This document shows, piece by piece, positions 39,474-47,872 of a DNA stretch of 64,000 nt (the first letter of the stretch is position 1; every line of letters starts with the position of its first letter). A program made the translations under genes and the position numbers. The DNA comes from Arthrobacter oryzae (lineage in GTDB: Bacteria > Actinomycetota > Actinomycetes > Actinomycetales > Micrococcaceae), in assembly GCF_003634095.1 (NCBI RefSeq), contig NZ_RBIR01000002.1, forward strand, positions 310,001 through 374,000. The letters are read 5' to 3'. The notes beneath the pieces are model-generated. The model searched no databases. It was given only the letters and a program-made list of their open reading frames with translations, and was not told where the DNA came from.

Positions 39474-40265
39474 ATGAAAACACGCCTGCTGGGAGGCATC
39501 GCCGCATTACTTGTGGCAATTATCGGAACCGTATTGTTGGTCTCATATGTTCAGAACGCAGATAAACGAGCATTGGCCAGCACGGAAACAGAATCAATCT
39601 ACGTTGTGCAAAAGGCCATTCCGGCCGGAACCGCTGCGGACAAGATCGCGGCCATGGTGACAAAGAAGGACGTCCCGAAGCTGGCCCTGGCCGACAACAG
39701 CGTCACGGATCTCGCATCTCTGGGGTCAAAGGTCACCGCGGTCACGTTGATGCCGGGCGAGCAGCTGCTCTCCAGCCGGATGGTGGACGAGAACGCATTC
39801 CTCGGTCCGGCACGGGTCCAGGTACCTACGGGACTGCAGGAAATCACGCTCAAGCTTCCTATCGAGCGCGTCGCCGGCGGCATCCTGAAGGCCGGCGACA
39901 CCGTCGGCATCTTCCTGTCCATGGACGTCGCAGGTACGGGGGCGGACGGTGCAGCCGGCGCCAAGCTAAGTAAGACGCAACAGACCTTCCACAAGGTCCT
40001 TGTGACCGCGGCGCAGTTCAGCGACGGCGCAGCCACGCAAACGGGAACCTCCGACACCGCAGCCGGTGCCAGCCAAGTCTCATCCACCTCGTCCACCAAG
40101 GCCCAGGGCGACGGCAGCTACCTCATCACCTTGGCCAGGAACTCTGCCGACGCCGAGCGGATCGTCTTCGCCGCTGAGTTCGGCAAGATCTACTTGTCAA
40201 AGGAGCCCGGCGACGCGGTCGCGTCCGACAAGGGCACTGTAGACGCGGCAGGGCTGTTCCGATGA
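39474..40265 (+). CDS. cpaB1: CpaB/RcpC-like pilus assembly protein, Tad locus 1
   Basis: A 263-residue protein with one N-terminal helix (LLGGIAALLVAIIGTVLLVSYV) and a SAF-type domain (YVVQKAIPAGTAADKIAAM near residue 45; VTLMPGEQLLSSRMV near 92). CpaB proteins occupy the envelope between membrane and pilus; in Gram-positives, without an outer membrane secretin, the role is less clear. A TTAGGGAG ribosome binding site precedes the ATG. It overlaps cpaE1 by 4 bp. Confidence 0.88.
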   Translation: MKTRLLGGIAALLVAIIGTVLLVSYVQNADKRALASTETESIYVVQKAIPAGTAADKIAAMVTKKDVPKLALADNSVTDLASLGSKVTAVTLMPGEQLLSSRMVDENAFLGPARVQVPTGLQEITLKLPIERVAGGILKAGDTVGIFLSMDVAGTGADGAAGAKLSKTQQTFHKVLVTAAQFSDGAATQTGTSDTAAGASQVSSTSSTKAQGDGSYLITLARNSADAERIVFAAEFGKIYLSKEPGDAVASDKGTVDAAGLFR

Positions 40266-41464
40266 GCCGCTTCATCCTGATCACGCCCAACACTGACTTC
40301 GAGCGGCTGGTGCGCCTGGCTATCGGCGGAATGCACGGCGAGCTTCACGTCTTCAAAGCCGATTACCTCCCTGAAGGTCCCGCCGACATCATGCGTCAAA
40401 TGGTGGGCGAGCCGCCCGAAGTACTGATCCTTGGTCCCGGCGTACCCGTGGCCGACTCGTTGAAGCTAGCGGCCGTCATGGACCTCCAGTATCCGGAGAT
40501 CAGCGTGGTTCTCGCCGTCACGGCTAGCCCGGAAACTGTCGTTCAGGCGATGCGTGCCGGTGTCCGGGACCTGCTGGATCCTGGTGCCGACCCTGACACC
40601 ATCCGGGTCATGCTCGAGCGGGCCAGCCTCGCAGCCGCCGGCCGGCGTCGCGGTCTCGGCCCGCAGACCACCGAGCACGCCGACCACGGCTCCGGACGCG
40701 TCATCGCGGTGATGTCGCCCAAGGGCGGCGTCGGCAAGACGACTCTGGCCACCAACCTCGCGGTTGGACTCGGAAAGGCCGCCCCCATGAGTGTGGTCAT
40801 CGTGGACCTCGACCTCCAATTCGGCGACGTGGCCAGCGGGCTGTTGCTCGAACCTGAGTTCACCATCACGGACGCTGTGATGGGGGCGGCCAGCCAAGAC
40901 TCCATGGTGCTCAAGACGTACCTCACGGTTCATCCAGCGGGCATCTACGCGCTATGCGCTCCCCGGACGCCTGTGGAGATGGACCGCATCAGCGCCGCCC
41001 ACGTCTCCCACCTGCTGGAGCAGTTGCGGCAGGAGTTCCGGTACATCGTCGTGGATACGGCACCGGGATTGGGCGAACACGTTCTAGCCACGCTGGAGCA
41101 GGCCACCGATGCTGTGTGGATCTGCGGCATGGACGTCCCCAGCATCCGCGGCATGCGGACCGGGTTCCAAATCCTGGACGAACTGAACCTGGTGCCGGCA
41201 CATCGTCACATCGTGCTCAACATGGCCGACCGCCGTACGGGGCTGTCGCTCAAGGACGTCGAAGCCACCATTGGGGCCCCCGTGGACGTGGTGTTGCCTC
41301 GCTCCAGGACCCTTCCGTTCTCCACCAACAAGGGTGTCCCTGTCCTCCAGGACGGCAGCCGGGACACTGCCCTCAAGGGTCTCCGCCAACTGGTCGACCG
41401 GTTCAAGCCCGAATGGGAAGCAAGGCCACACAAGCAACTCCACAGAAGGGCGGTAGTCCAGTGA
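40262..41464 (+). CDS. cpaE1: TadZ/CpaE-like pilus localisation ATPase, Tad locus 1
   Basis: A 400-residue protein. Residues 1-120 resemble a receiver domain but have VLILGPGVP at the phosphorylation site, so the acceptor Asp is missing. A ParA/MinD ATPase domain follows, with deviant Walker A MSPKGGVGKTTLATN near residue 151 and DLDLQFGDVASGL near 182. TadZ-like proteins position Tad machines at the pole. It overlaps its neighbours by 4 bp on each side. Confidence 0.9.
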   Translation: MSRFILITPNTDFERLVRLAIGGMHGELHVFKADYLPEGPADIMRQMVGEPPEVLILGPGVPVADSLKLAAVMDLQYPEISVVLAVTASPETVVQAMRAGVRDLLDPGADPDTIRVMLERASLAAAGRRRGLGPQTTEHADHGSGRVIAVMSPKGGVGKTTLATNLAVGLGKAAPMSVVIVDLDLQFGDVASGLLLEPEFTITDAVMGAASQDSMVLKTYLTVHPAGIYALCAPRTPVEMDRISAAHVSHLLEQLRQEFRYIVVDTAPGLGEHVLATLEQATDAVWICGMDVPSIRGMRTGFQILDELNLVPAHRHIVLNMADRRTGLSLKDVEATIGAPVDVVLPRSRTLPFSTNKGVPVLQDGSRDTALKGLRQLVDRFKPEWEARPHKQLHRRAVVQ

Positions 41465-42936
41465 GCCTCACCGATCGATTTGCACAACTGCGCAGCGGTG
41501 GCCAGGCCTCCGCGCCCGAGGAAAAGCCAGCTGCCGTCGACGTCTTTGCTTCGCAGGACCAGCCGACCACGCTGGGGCGGATCCTCGAGGCCAAGACTGC
41601 GGCAGAGTCGCAGTCCGGCTTCCCGGAGCTCCAGCAGACGGCGTCGCTCGCCAGCGAGGCGCTGAATGCGCTCAAGGAACGCGCCAGCCAGGCGCTCTTT
41701 GAGAGGCTTGGGTCGCGCATCACCGATTCCTCGATCGATGAGGCTGAACTCCACCAGTCAGTCAAGGACGAACTGAAGACCGTCGTGGACGAGGAGCAAA
41801 TCCCGCTCACTGCGATCGAACGCCAGCGGCTAATCCGCGAAATCATCGACGACGTGCTCGGCCACGGTCCTATTCAGCGCTATTTGGATGATCCTACGGT
41901 TACCGAGGTGATGGTCAATCGCTTCGACCAGATCTACGTGGAACGCCAGGGCCAGCTGCAGCTGACGGAATCCAAGTTCACCTCCGACGACGCCTTGCGG
42001 CGGGTCATCGAAAGGATCGTCTCGAATGTGGGGCGCCGGATCGATGAATCGTCCCCCTTGGTGGATGCCAGGCTCTCGGATGGCTCCCGAGTCAACGCCA
42101 TCATCCCGCCGCTGGCCGTCAATGGGCCTGCCCTGACAATCCGGAAGTTCGGCCGCGATCCACTGACCGTCCACGACCTGATTTTGATGGGCAGCCTGTC
42201 GCCCGAAATGGCGGAGCTGCTGAAGGCCTGCGTGTTGGCCCGGCTGAACATCATCGTTTCGGGCGGTACCGGAACCGGAAAGACGACCCTGTTGAACGTG
42301 CTGTCTTCCTTCATTCCGAGCTCGGACCGGATTGTCACGATCGAGGACGCGGTGGAACTGCAGTTGCAGCAGGACCACGTGGTCCGTTTGGAAAGCCGGC
42401 CCCAGAACATCGAGGGAAAAGGCGAAATCTCTATCAGGGACCTGGTCCGCAACTCCCTGCGCATGCGGCCTGACCGGATTGTGGTCGGCGAAGTCCGCGG
42501 CGGGGAGTGCCTGGACATGTTGCAGGCCATGAATACCGGCCACGACGGCTCCATCTCCACGGTCCATGCTAACTCCCCCCGGGACGCGATTGCCCGGTTG
42601 GAAACCCTGGTATTGATGGCCGGTATGGACCTGCCCTTGCGGGCCATCCGCGAACAGGTGGCCTCGGCGGTCAACCTGATCGTCCACATCTCCCGTCTGC
42701 GTGACGGATCACGCCGCGTCACGCACATCACGGAGGTCCAGGGCATGGAGGGCGACATCGTTACCTTGCAGGATGCCTTCGTATTCGACTACTCCGCTGG
42801 CGTCGACGCCAGCGGCAGGTTCCTTGGCAAGCCCATCCCCACCGGTGTGCGTCCGCGGTTTACCGACCGCTTCGCAGAACTCGGGATTCCGATTTCGCCG
42901 GCGGTATTTGGCGCAGCACCAGTCAGGGGGCGGTGA
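41461..42936 (+). CDS. tadA1: TadA/CpaF secretion ATPase, Tad locus 1
   Basis: A 491-residue hexameric ATPase that powers pilus extension, and in Tad systems also retraction. The N-terminal domain (about 70-180) ends in VTEVMVNRFDQIYVER. The Walker A motif SGGTGTGKTTLLN is near residue 266, the Asp box is IVTIEDAVELQLQQ, the Walker B region is DRIVVGEVRGGE and the His box STVHANSPRDA. The GTG start overlaps the cpaE1 stop. It is highly similar to tadA2 at 49066. Confidence 0.95.
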   Translation: MSLTDRFAQLRSGGQASAPEEKPAAVDVFASQDQPTTLGRILEAKTAAESQSGFPELQQTASLASEALNALKERASQALFERLGSRITDSSIDEAELHQSVKDELKTVVDEEQIPLTAIERQRLIREIIDDVLGHGPIQRYLDDPTVTEVMVNRFDQIYVERQGQLQLTESKFTSDDALRRVIERIVSNVGRRIDESSPLVDARLSDGSRVNAIIPPLAVNGPALTIRKFGRDPLTVHDLILMGSLSPEMAELLKACVLARLNIIVSGGTGTGKTTLLNVLSSFIPSSDRIVTIEDAVELQLQQDHVVRLESRPQNIEGKGEISIRDLVRNSLRMRPDRIVVGEVRGGECLDMLQAMNTGHDGSISTVHANSPRDAIARLETLVLMAGMDLPLRAIREQVASAVNLIVHISRLRDGSRRVTHITEVQGMEGDIVTLQDAFVFDYSAGVDASGRFLGKPIPTGVRPRFTDRFAELGIPISPAVFGAAPVRGR

Positions 42937-43886
42937 CGATGCAGGACCAGTCTCCCCTAATCTTCGCCGCCGGCCTTATTCTCGCTTACGCGGCACTTGC
43001 CATCATGGTCTCCGTCGTTTTCAAAGCCCGGTCTGTGCCCCTGTCCCGGCGCCGTCCGGAGGAGGCGGCGGTCCATTCGTCCAACTTGACGAGGCTGACA
43101 GATCATGCGGTGCACACACTGAACCAGGGCCTCCGCACCCGCGGTTCCGGACTGCTGAGCCGCGAAAAGCTCGACAGCGCCGGGCTGAAGAAGCAACCTG
43201 GTGACTACTTGGTCATGGCCGGCGCCCTCACGTTCGTGGCAGTAGTCCTCGGATTCCTTCTGGCGGGCCCCTTCCTCTCCGTTCTGATGCTGCTCGTGGC
43301 ACCGGTCGGCCTCCTTCTGTTCCTCAATCTCTTGGTCTCACGGCGACGCAAGAAGTTCGACGAGCAGGTGGCGGATTCACTGCAAATGCTCGCCGGCGGC
43401 CTGCGAGCAGGGCACAGTCTGCTCCGCTCGGTGGATGCTGCCGCGGAGGAGAATGAGGCCCCAATGAAAGAGGAACTCAACCGCGTGGTGAACGAGACCC
43501 GGATCGGCCGGGACCTCGGTGAGTCGCTCGGGGAAGTGGCCCGGCGTACGAACAACGAGGACTTCGCCTCAATAACCCGGGCCATCGAGATCCACCGGGA
43601 AGTCGGCGGAGACCTCGCCCACGTCCTGGACAATGTCAGCGAGACCATCCGTGACCGCACTCAGCTCCGGGGCCAGGTCAGGGCGCTCAGCGCCGAAGGG
43701 CGGATTTCCGCCTTGGTCCTGATGGCGCTCCCGGTGCTGATGTTCATCGGGCTGACACTTTTCAACCCGCTTTATTCAAAGGTATTTCTGACCACTTTTC
43801 CAGGCTTCCTGATGATCCTAGCTGCCGTTGTCCTGCTGTCCGTTGGCGGTTTCTGGCTGAGCCGACTCATCAAGCCGAAGTTCTGA
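42933..43886 (+). CDS. tadB1: TadB-like pilus inner membrane protein, Tad locus 1
   Basis: A 317-residue GspF-family membrane protein. There is a first helix near the N-terminus, two close helices at about residues 92-130, a cytoplasmic part with DSLQMLAGGLRAGHSLLRSVDAAAEE near 150-175, and C-terminal helices at about 250-315. TadB and TadC form the platform on which TadA acts. The GTG start overlaps tadA1 by 4 bp. Confidence 0.92.
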   Translation: MTMQDQSPLIFAAGLILAYAALAIMVSVVFKARSVPLSRRRPEEAAVHSSNLTRLTDHAVHTLNQGLRTRGSGLLSREKLDSAGLKKQPGDYLVMAGALTFVAVVLGFLLAGPFLSVLMLLVAPVGLLLFLNLLVSRRRKKFDEQVADSLQMLAGGLRAGHSLLRSVDAAAEENEAPMKEELNRVVNETRIGRDLGESLGEVARRTNNEDFASITRAIEIHREVGGDLAHVLDNVSETIRDRTQLRGQVRALSAEGRISALVLMALPVLMFIGLTLFNPLYSKVFLTTFPGFLMILAAVVLLSVGGFWLSRLIKPKF

Positions 43887-43903
43887 GAGGAAGGGAGAGA
43901 ACT

Positions 43904-44785
43904 GTGCAAACTATTGCCTACGCAGCAATCCTGGCGGTCATCGCCCCGCTCTCGATTATGACCTGGCTTGCCTTCACCGGCGACCGGGCCGGGTTGCGAA
44001 ATATCCAGTCGAATCTCGGGCTGGGACCGCAGGCTGCCGGATCCGTGCTGTCCGCCACGGGTGAATTCGCAGCCTTCAGCCGAAGGATCACCCCGAAAGG
44101 CTATGCGGCGTGGCTGGACAAACATCTCGCCGGTGCCGGTCGGCCCAAGGATTGGCCGCTGGGGCGAGTCATCATGGTCAAGCCTCTGTTGGCCCTCGCT
44201 GGCGCGGTCATGGGGATCTTTCTCGTGGCCGGAAGTCCAACGGCTATCAACGTTGTCTTAATGGTGGGCATCACGGCGCTTGCCTACTTTGTCCCCGACA
44301 TCCTGCTCCGGAATCATGCCCAAAAGCGACGCGAGGCCATCAAACTCGAGCTGCCGGACACGCTGGACCAGATGCTCATCTCGGTCCAGGCCGGGCTTGG
44401 CTTCGAAACTGCCATGGCGAGAGCAGGACAAAACGGCAAGGGTCCGCTCGCCGAGGAACTGATCAGGACGCTGCAGGACATTCAAGTCGGCCGCTCCCGG
44501 AAAGACGCCTATCTGGCCATGGCCCAGCGCGTGGACGTTCCGGACCTGCGGTCCTTCGTCAGGGCCGTGGTCCAGGCCGACGCCTATGGCATCGCTATTG
44601 CAAACGTGCTCAACTCGCAGGCGAAGGACATGCGGATCAAGAGGCGCCAGCGGGCTGAAGAGCACGCCATGAAGATGCCGGTCAAGATGCTCTTCCCGCT
44701 TATCTTCTCGATCCTCCCGACGCTGTTCATTGTGGTCCTTGGACCGACGGTGATGAGCATCATGAGCGTTTTCGCCAACAAGTAA
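43904..44785 (+). CDS. tadC1: TadC-like pilus inner membrane protein, Tad locus 1
   Basis: A 293-residue GspF-family partner of TadB. Hydrophobic segments are at about residues 1-22, 88-130 and 260-288. The GspF core has LPDTLDQMLISVQAGLGFETAMARAGQNG near 150 and VQADAYGIAIANVLNSQAKDMR near 225. GTG start after a GAGAGGAAGGGAGAG run. It is the last gene of locus 1; a hairpin follows. Confidence 0.92.
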   Translation: MQTIAYAAILAVIAPLSIMTWLAFTGDRAGLRNIQSNLGLGPQAAGSVLSATGEFAAFSRRITPKGYAAWLDKHLAGAGRPKDWPLGRVIMVKPLLALAGAVMGIFLVAGSPTAINVVLMVGITALAYFVPDILLRNHAQKRREAIKLELPDTLDQMLISVQAGLGFETAMARAGQNGKGPLAEELIRTLQDIQVGRSRKDAYLAMAQRVDVPDLRSFVRAVVQADAYGIAIANVLNSQAKDMRIKRRQRAEEHAMKMPVKMLFPLIFSILPTLFIVVLGPTVMSIMSVFANK

Positions 44786-44818
44786 CCCGACCGCCCGTCT
44801 TCGGGCAGCCCCAAGACC

Positions 44819-44850
44819 GGACCCCCTTGGACCCAGAGCCGAGGGGGTCC
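44819..44850 (+). terminator. Hairpin after tadC1
   Basis: GGACCCCCT and AGGGGGTCC form a 9-bp stem with a 14-base loop 33 bp after the tadC1 stop. It has no T-run. It lies between the two Tad loci and probably ends the first transcript. Confidence 0.6.
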
Positions 44851-45035
44851 TCCTGTGCGTCCGGGCAAAGAGGCGCGCCCGGCGCAGGATGGGCGCAAGG
44901 AATGTACAGGAAACCTGCAGTTTGGGAAGCCTTAGCACAGGATGCGTCAAAGGCGAATCATCGGCGTGTCGCCGGTTGCTAAGTTCCTCTCAGTGCTGGT
45001 GCAGGGCCAGCCGCCCAACTCGCTCAGGAGTCCCA

Positions 45036-45266
45036 ATGCGTTCCTTCCTCTCCGCTTTCGCAACCCGTCTTCGCCGCGACCAGCGCGGCGCCACCGCCGT
45101 CGAATACGGCATCATGGTTTCCCTCATCGCCGTAGTAATCATCATTGCGGTCACGGCCCTCGGCGGAACGTTGAAGGACACGTTCACGCAGGTCCAGTGC
45201 AGCGTCATGGGCGGTGCTCACGTTTACACAGCGGGCGCCGCGGCCGGCGGCGGCAAGTGCAGCTAG
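45036..45266 (+). CDS. flp2: Flp-family type IVc pilin A, Tad locus 2
   Basis: A 76-residue pilin precursor. The processing site is QRG|ATAVEYGIM (Gly18, Glu at +5), followed by one hydrophobic helix. Unlike flp1 it has a longer C-terminal tail of Gly/Ala-rich sequence bounded by Cys55 (QCSV) and Cys75 (GKCS), a candidate disulfide loop. An AGGAG site precedes the ATG. Residues 15-46 are identical to those of the next gene. Confidence 0.92.
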   Translation: MRSFLSAFATRLRRDQRGATAVEYGIMVSLIAVVIIIAVTALGGTLKDTFTQVQCSVMGGAHVYTAGAAAGGGKCS

Positions 45267-45327
45267 CTCCCGCCACATCACTTCAAATCCGCTAATGGCC
45301 AGCCGAATACCTCGCTGGGAGGCATCC

Positions 45328-45555
45328 ATGCGTTCATTCCTTCGTAATATCATTTCCCCTCTTTGCCGCGACCAGCGCGGCGCGACCGCCGTTGAATACG
45401 GCATCATGGTCTCGCTGATAGCCGTGGTGATCATCATCGCGGTCACTGCCCTCGGTGGCACTTTGCATGACACGTTTGTCCAGATCCAGTGCTCCGTGTC
45501 GCATGGGACGTTCGCTGCAGGCGGCGGCGCCGGACAGGCCTCCTGCGCGCCGTAA
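45328..45555 (+). CDS. flp3: Flp-family type IVc pilin B, Tad locus 2
   Basis: A 75-residue pilin, a tandem paralogue of flp2. The leader, cleavage site (Gly18), helix and TALGGTL segment match flp2. It differs in the tail, which again has two Cys (55 and 73, in QCSV and ASCAP) around a Gly/Ala-rich loop. Silent differences between the genes suggest an old duplication. A GGGAGG site precedes the ATG. Confidence 0.92.
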   Translation: MRSFLRNIISPLCRDQRGATAVEYGIMVSLIAVVIIIAVTALGGTLHDTFVQIQCSVSHGTFAAGGGAGQASCAP

Positions 45556-45649
45556 TCCCCCTGGCCTCGAAACATCATGTGTGGTGGCGGCTCTGAGTCG
45601 CCGCCACACGGCCAAATCCGGCAAGCCACAGGCAGAAAGGCGGCCCCCT

Positions 45650-46024
45650 ATGTCCACGACAAAAGAACGGGGGTCCGTGGCCGTGGAGTTCGCGCTCCTG
45701 GCTCCGGTACTCGTCATGCTGCTGCTGGGCATCATGGAATTCGGCCGTGCCTATAACGTCCAGATTTCCCTGTCCAGCGCCGCCAGGGAAGGCGTGCGCG
45801 TGATGGCAATAGGAAACGACAGCACGGCCGCGCGCACCGCGGCCAAGAATGCGGCTACGGCTCTGAAGCCTGCATTGACGGACGCCAATATCACCGTCAG
45901 TCCCGCCACGTGTACCACCGGAGCGCAAGTGACCTTCACCATCACCTACACCCTCGCCACCATGACAGGGATTGCCGGCCCATTCCCCATGCAAGGCAAA
46001 GGAGTCATGGTATGCGGCGGCTAG
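45650..46024 (+). CDS. tadE2: TadE-like pseudopilin, Tad locus 2
   Basis: A 124-residue TadE-family protein. KERGSVAVEFALLAPVLVMLLLG (about residues 5-27) holds the processing site and membrane helix, followed by MEFGRAYNVQISLSSAAREGVR. It carries Cys in PATCTTG and at the C-terminus (MVCGG), the same pattern as tadE1. Its stop overlaps the start of tadG2. Confidence 0.9.
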   Translation: MSTTKERGSVAVEFALLAPVLVMLLLGIMEFGRAYNVQISLSSAAREGVRVMAIGNDSTAARTAAKNAATALKPALTDANITVSPATCTTGAQVTFTITYTLATMTGIAGPFPMQGKGVMVCGG

Positions 46025-47049
46025 GCAGGGGAACCGCTGAGGGACACGGCGAGCGCGGCGCCATCAGCGTCCTCGTCGCCATCCTCATGGTGGTCCTCTT
46101 GGGCTTTGGCGCACTCGCGGTCGACACCGGTGTCCTCTATGCAGAACGGACCCAGTTGCGTAACGGAGCCGACGCTGCGGCGTTAGCCGTCGCGCAGAAG
46201 TGTGCCAAGGATGTCAATGACCCCGACTGTTCCAGCACCTCCACCCTTGCCGCGGGCCTTGCGAACAGCAATGCAGGCGACGGACTGAGCAACGTGAAGT
46301 CCTTGTCGCTGGACAAGACCGCCCGCACCGTCACAGTCACTGCCGGCGCCCAGGAGGCGGGCAAGCAAGCCAACAACGTTTCGCTGTTTTTTGCCCGAGT
46401 ATTTGGCCTCAACAGCACCGAAGTCACGGCCCCTTCGACGGTCCAATGGGGCAGCCCCGTTGCCGGCACAACGGCATTCCCCCTAACCTTCTCAATCTGC
46501 CAGGTCAGGGGACACGTCGACGGCACCCTGCAATTGCTTCAGGGCCACGGCAGCGGCGCGAACCCGAGCTGCAATTACGGTCCGTCCGGGGCTGCGGTCG
46601 AAGGCGGCTTCGGCTGGCTCCCCAACGATCCCGGTATCTGTGGGGGGCTGATAAACCTGGCGGTCAGCGAAGGCGGAAGCGATCCCGGCAACAGCGCCCC
46701 CGCCGCCTGCGACGCAACGCTTCAGCGCTGGGCCGCCGATATCACCGCCGGCCGCGACGTCGTTGTCTTGCTGCCGGTCTTCAACAAGGTGTCCGGCACC
46801 GGAGCCGGCGCCACGTACGGACTGATCTCGTTTGCGGCCTTCAAGGTGGCCGGCTGGAGTTTCAGCGGCAACAACAGCCTCCCCGACTCGTTCCACAACA
46901 AGTCGCCCGATGTCAGTTCCTCGGTTGCCTGTGATGGCAACTGCAGGGGAATCATCGGGAGCTTCATCCAGTACGTGTCGCTGGCGAACGGCTTCACACT
47001 GGGGCCCGTAGACGCCAACGGAGCCACGATCGTCAAACTCACGCAATAG
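46012..47049 (+). CDS. tadG2: TadG-like pilus assembly protein, Tad locus 2
   Basis: A 345-residue paralogue of tadG1. It begins ERGAISVLVAILMVVLLGFGALAVDTG (about residues 13-39), then RNGADAAALAVAQKCAKD. The exported part is Gly/Asn/Ser-rich with several Cys (e.g. CQVRG, SCNYG, DCNGNCRG-like CDGNCRG near the end). The ATG at 46012 follows GGAG and overlaps tadE2. Function is inferred from family and position. Confidence 0.88.
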   Translation: MRRLGRGTAEGHGERGAISVLVAILMVVLLGFGALAVDTGVLYAERTQLRNGADAAALAVAQKCAKDVNDPDCSSTSTLAAGLANSNAGDGLSNVKSLSLDKTARTVTVTAGAQEAGKQANNVSLFFARVFGLNSTEVTAPSTVQWGSPVAGTTAFPLTFSICQVRGHVDGTLQLLQGHGSGANPSCNYGPSGAAVEGGFGWLPNDPGICGGLINLAVSEGGSDPGNSAPAACDATLQRWAADITAGRDVVVLLPVFNKVSGTGAGATYGLISFAAFKVAGWSFSGNNSLPDSFHNKSPDVSSSVACDGNCRGIIGSFIQYVSLANGFTLGPVDANGATIVKLTQ

Positions 47050-47095
47050 CACCCGCCGTCGCAATACCAACCACTCACCAGTTCAGGAGCAGTTT

Positions 47096-47872
47096 TTGAA
47101 GTCACGCTTATTGGCAGGAATCGCGGCCCTGGTGCTGGCCGTCGTCGGAGCCATCCTGGTGGTCAGCTACGCGCAGGGAGCCGACAGCCGGGCCGTCCAG
47201 GGGCTAGCGCCCATGACCGTTCTGGTGGTTAACAAGGCGGTGCCCGCCGGCACCTCGGTCGCGGCCCTGAAAGAATTCGTCACCAGCGAGGAACTTCCCG
47301 GGAAAGCTGTCACGAAGTCGGCGCTCCAGAACTTGGACGGGCTGGCCGGCAAAGTCACCGCCGTCGACCTCCTGCCTGGAGAGCAGCTCGTAGCCGAGCG
47401 GCTGGTCGCACCGGAGGCGCTCAAGACCAGTGGATCTGTGGAAGTCCCCAAGGGATTGCAGGAGGTCTCCTTCCAACTCGAGCCCCAGAGGGTGGTCGGC
47501 GGTCGCATCGCGGCGGGCGACCACGTCGGCGTGTTCATTAACCTGAAGGACGGCGGCATCGAGGGCAAGCCTGAAAAGCAGACAACCCAGCTGACCGTGC
47601 ACAAGGCCCTGGTGACGGCGGTGCAGCGCGCTCCCGTCACCACCCCCACACCGCAGCCCTCGGCGACCGGCTCCGCCGCACCCGCTGAGGACACGGCCCT
47701 GCCCGTCGGCTCCATGATCGTGACCGTCGCCGTCAACGATGTGGACGCCACGAAGATTGTCTACGCCTCGAACTTCACGGACGTTGCGAGCGTCTGGTTG
47801 AGCAGGGAGCCACTTGACGCGACGGACAGTGGCCGGCCCGGAATCATCACCCGACCGGAGGTCTACAAGTGA
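47096..47872 (+). CDS. cpaB2: CpaB/RcpC-like pilus assembly protein, Tad locus 2
   Basis: A 258-residue paralogue of cpaB1, with a TTG start after AGGAGCAG. The N-terminal helix LLAGIAALVLAVVGAILVVSYA and the SAF domain (VVNKAVPAGTSVAALKEFV; VDLLPGEQLVAERLV) are conserved. A Thr/Pro-rich stretch near residues 180-200 replaces the Gly/Thr stretch of cpaB1. It overlaps cpaE2 by 4 bp. Confidence 0.88.
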   Translation: MKSRLLAGIAALVLAVVGAILVVSYAQGADSRAVQGLAPMTVLVVNKAVPAGTSVAALKEFVTSEELPGKAVTKSALQNLDGLAGKVTAVDLLPGEQLVAERLVAPEALKTSGSVEVPKGLQEVSFQLEPQRVVGGRIAAGDHVGVFINLKDGGIEGKPEKQTTQLTVHKALVTAVQRAPVTTPTPQPSATGSAAPAEDTALPVGSMIVTVAVNDVDATKIVYASNFTDVASVWLSREPLDATDSGRPGIITRPEVYK

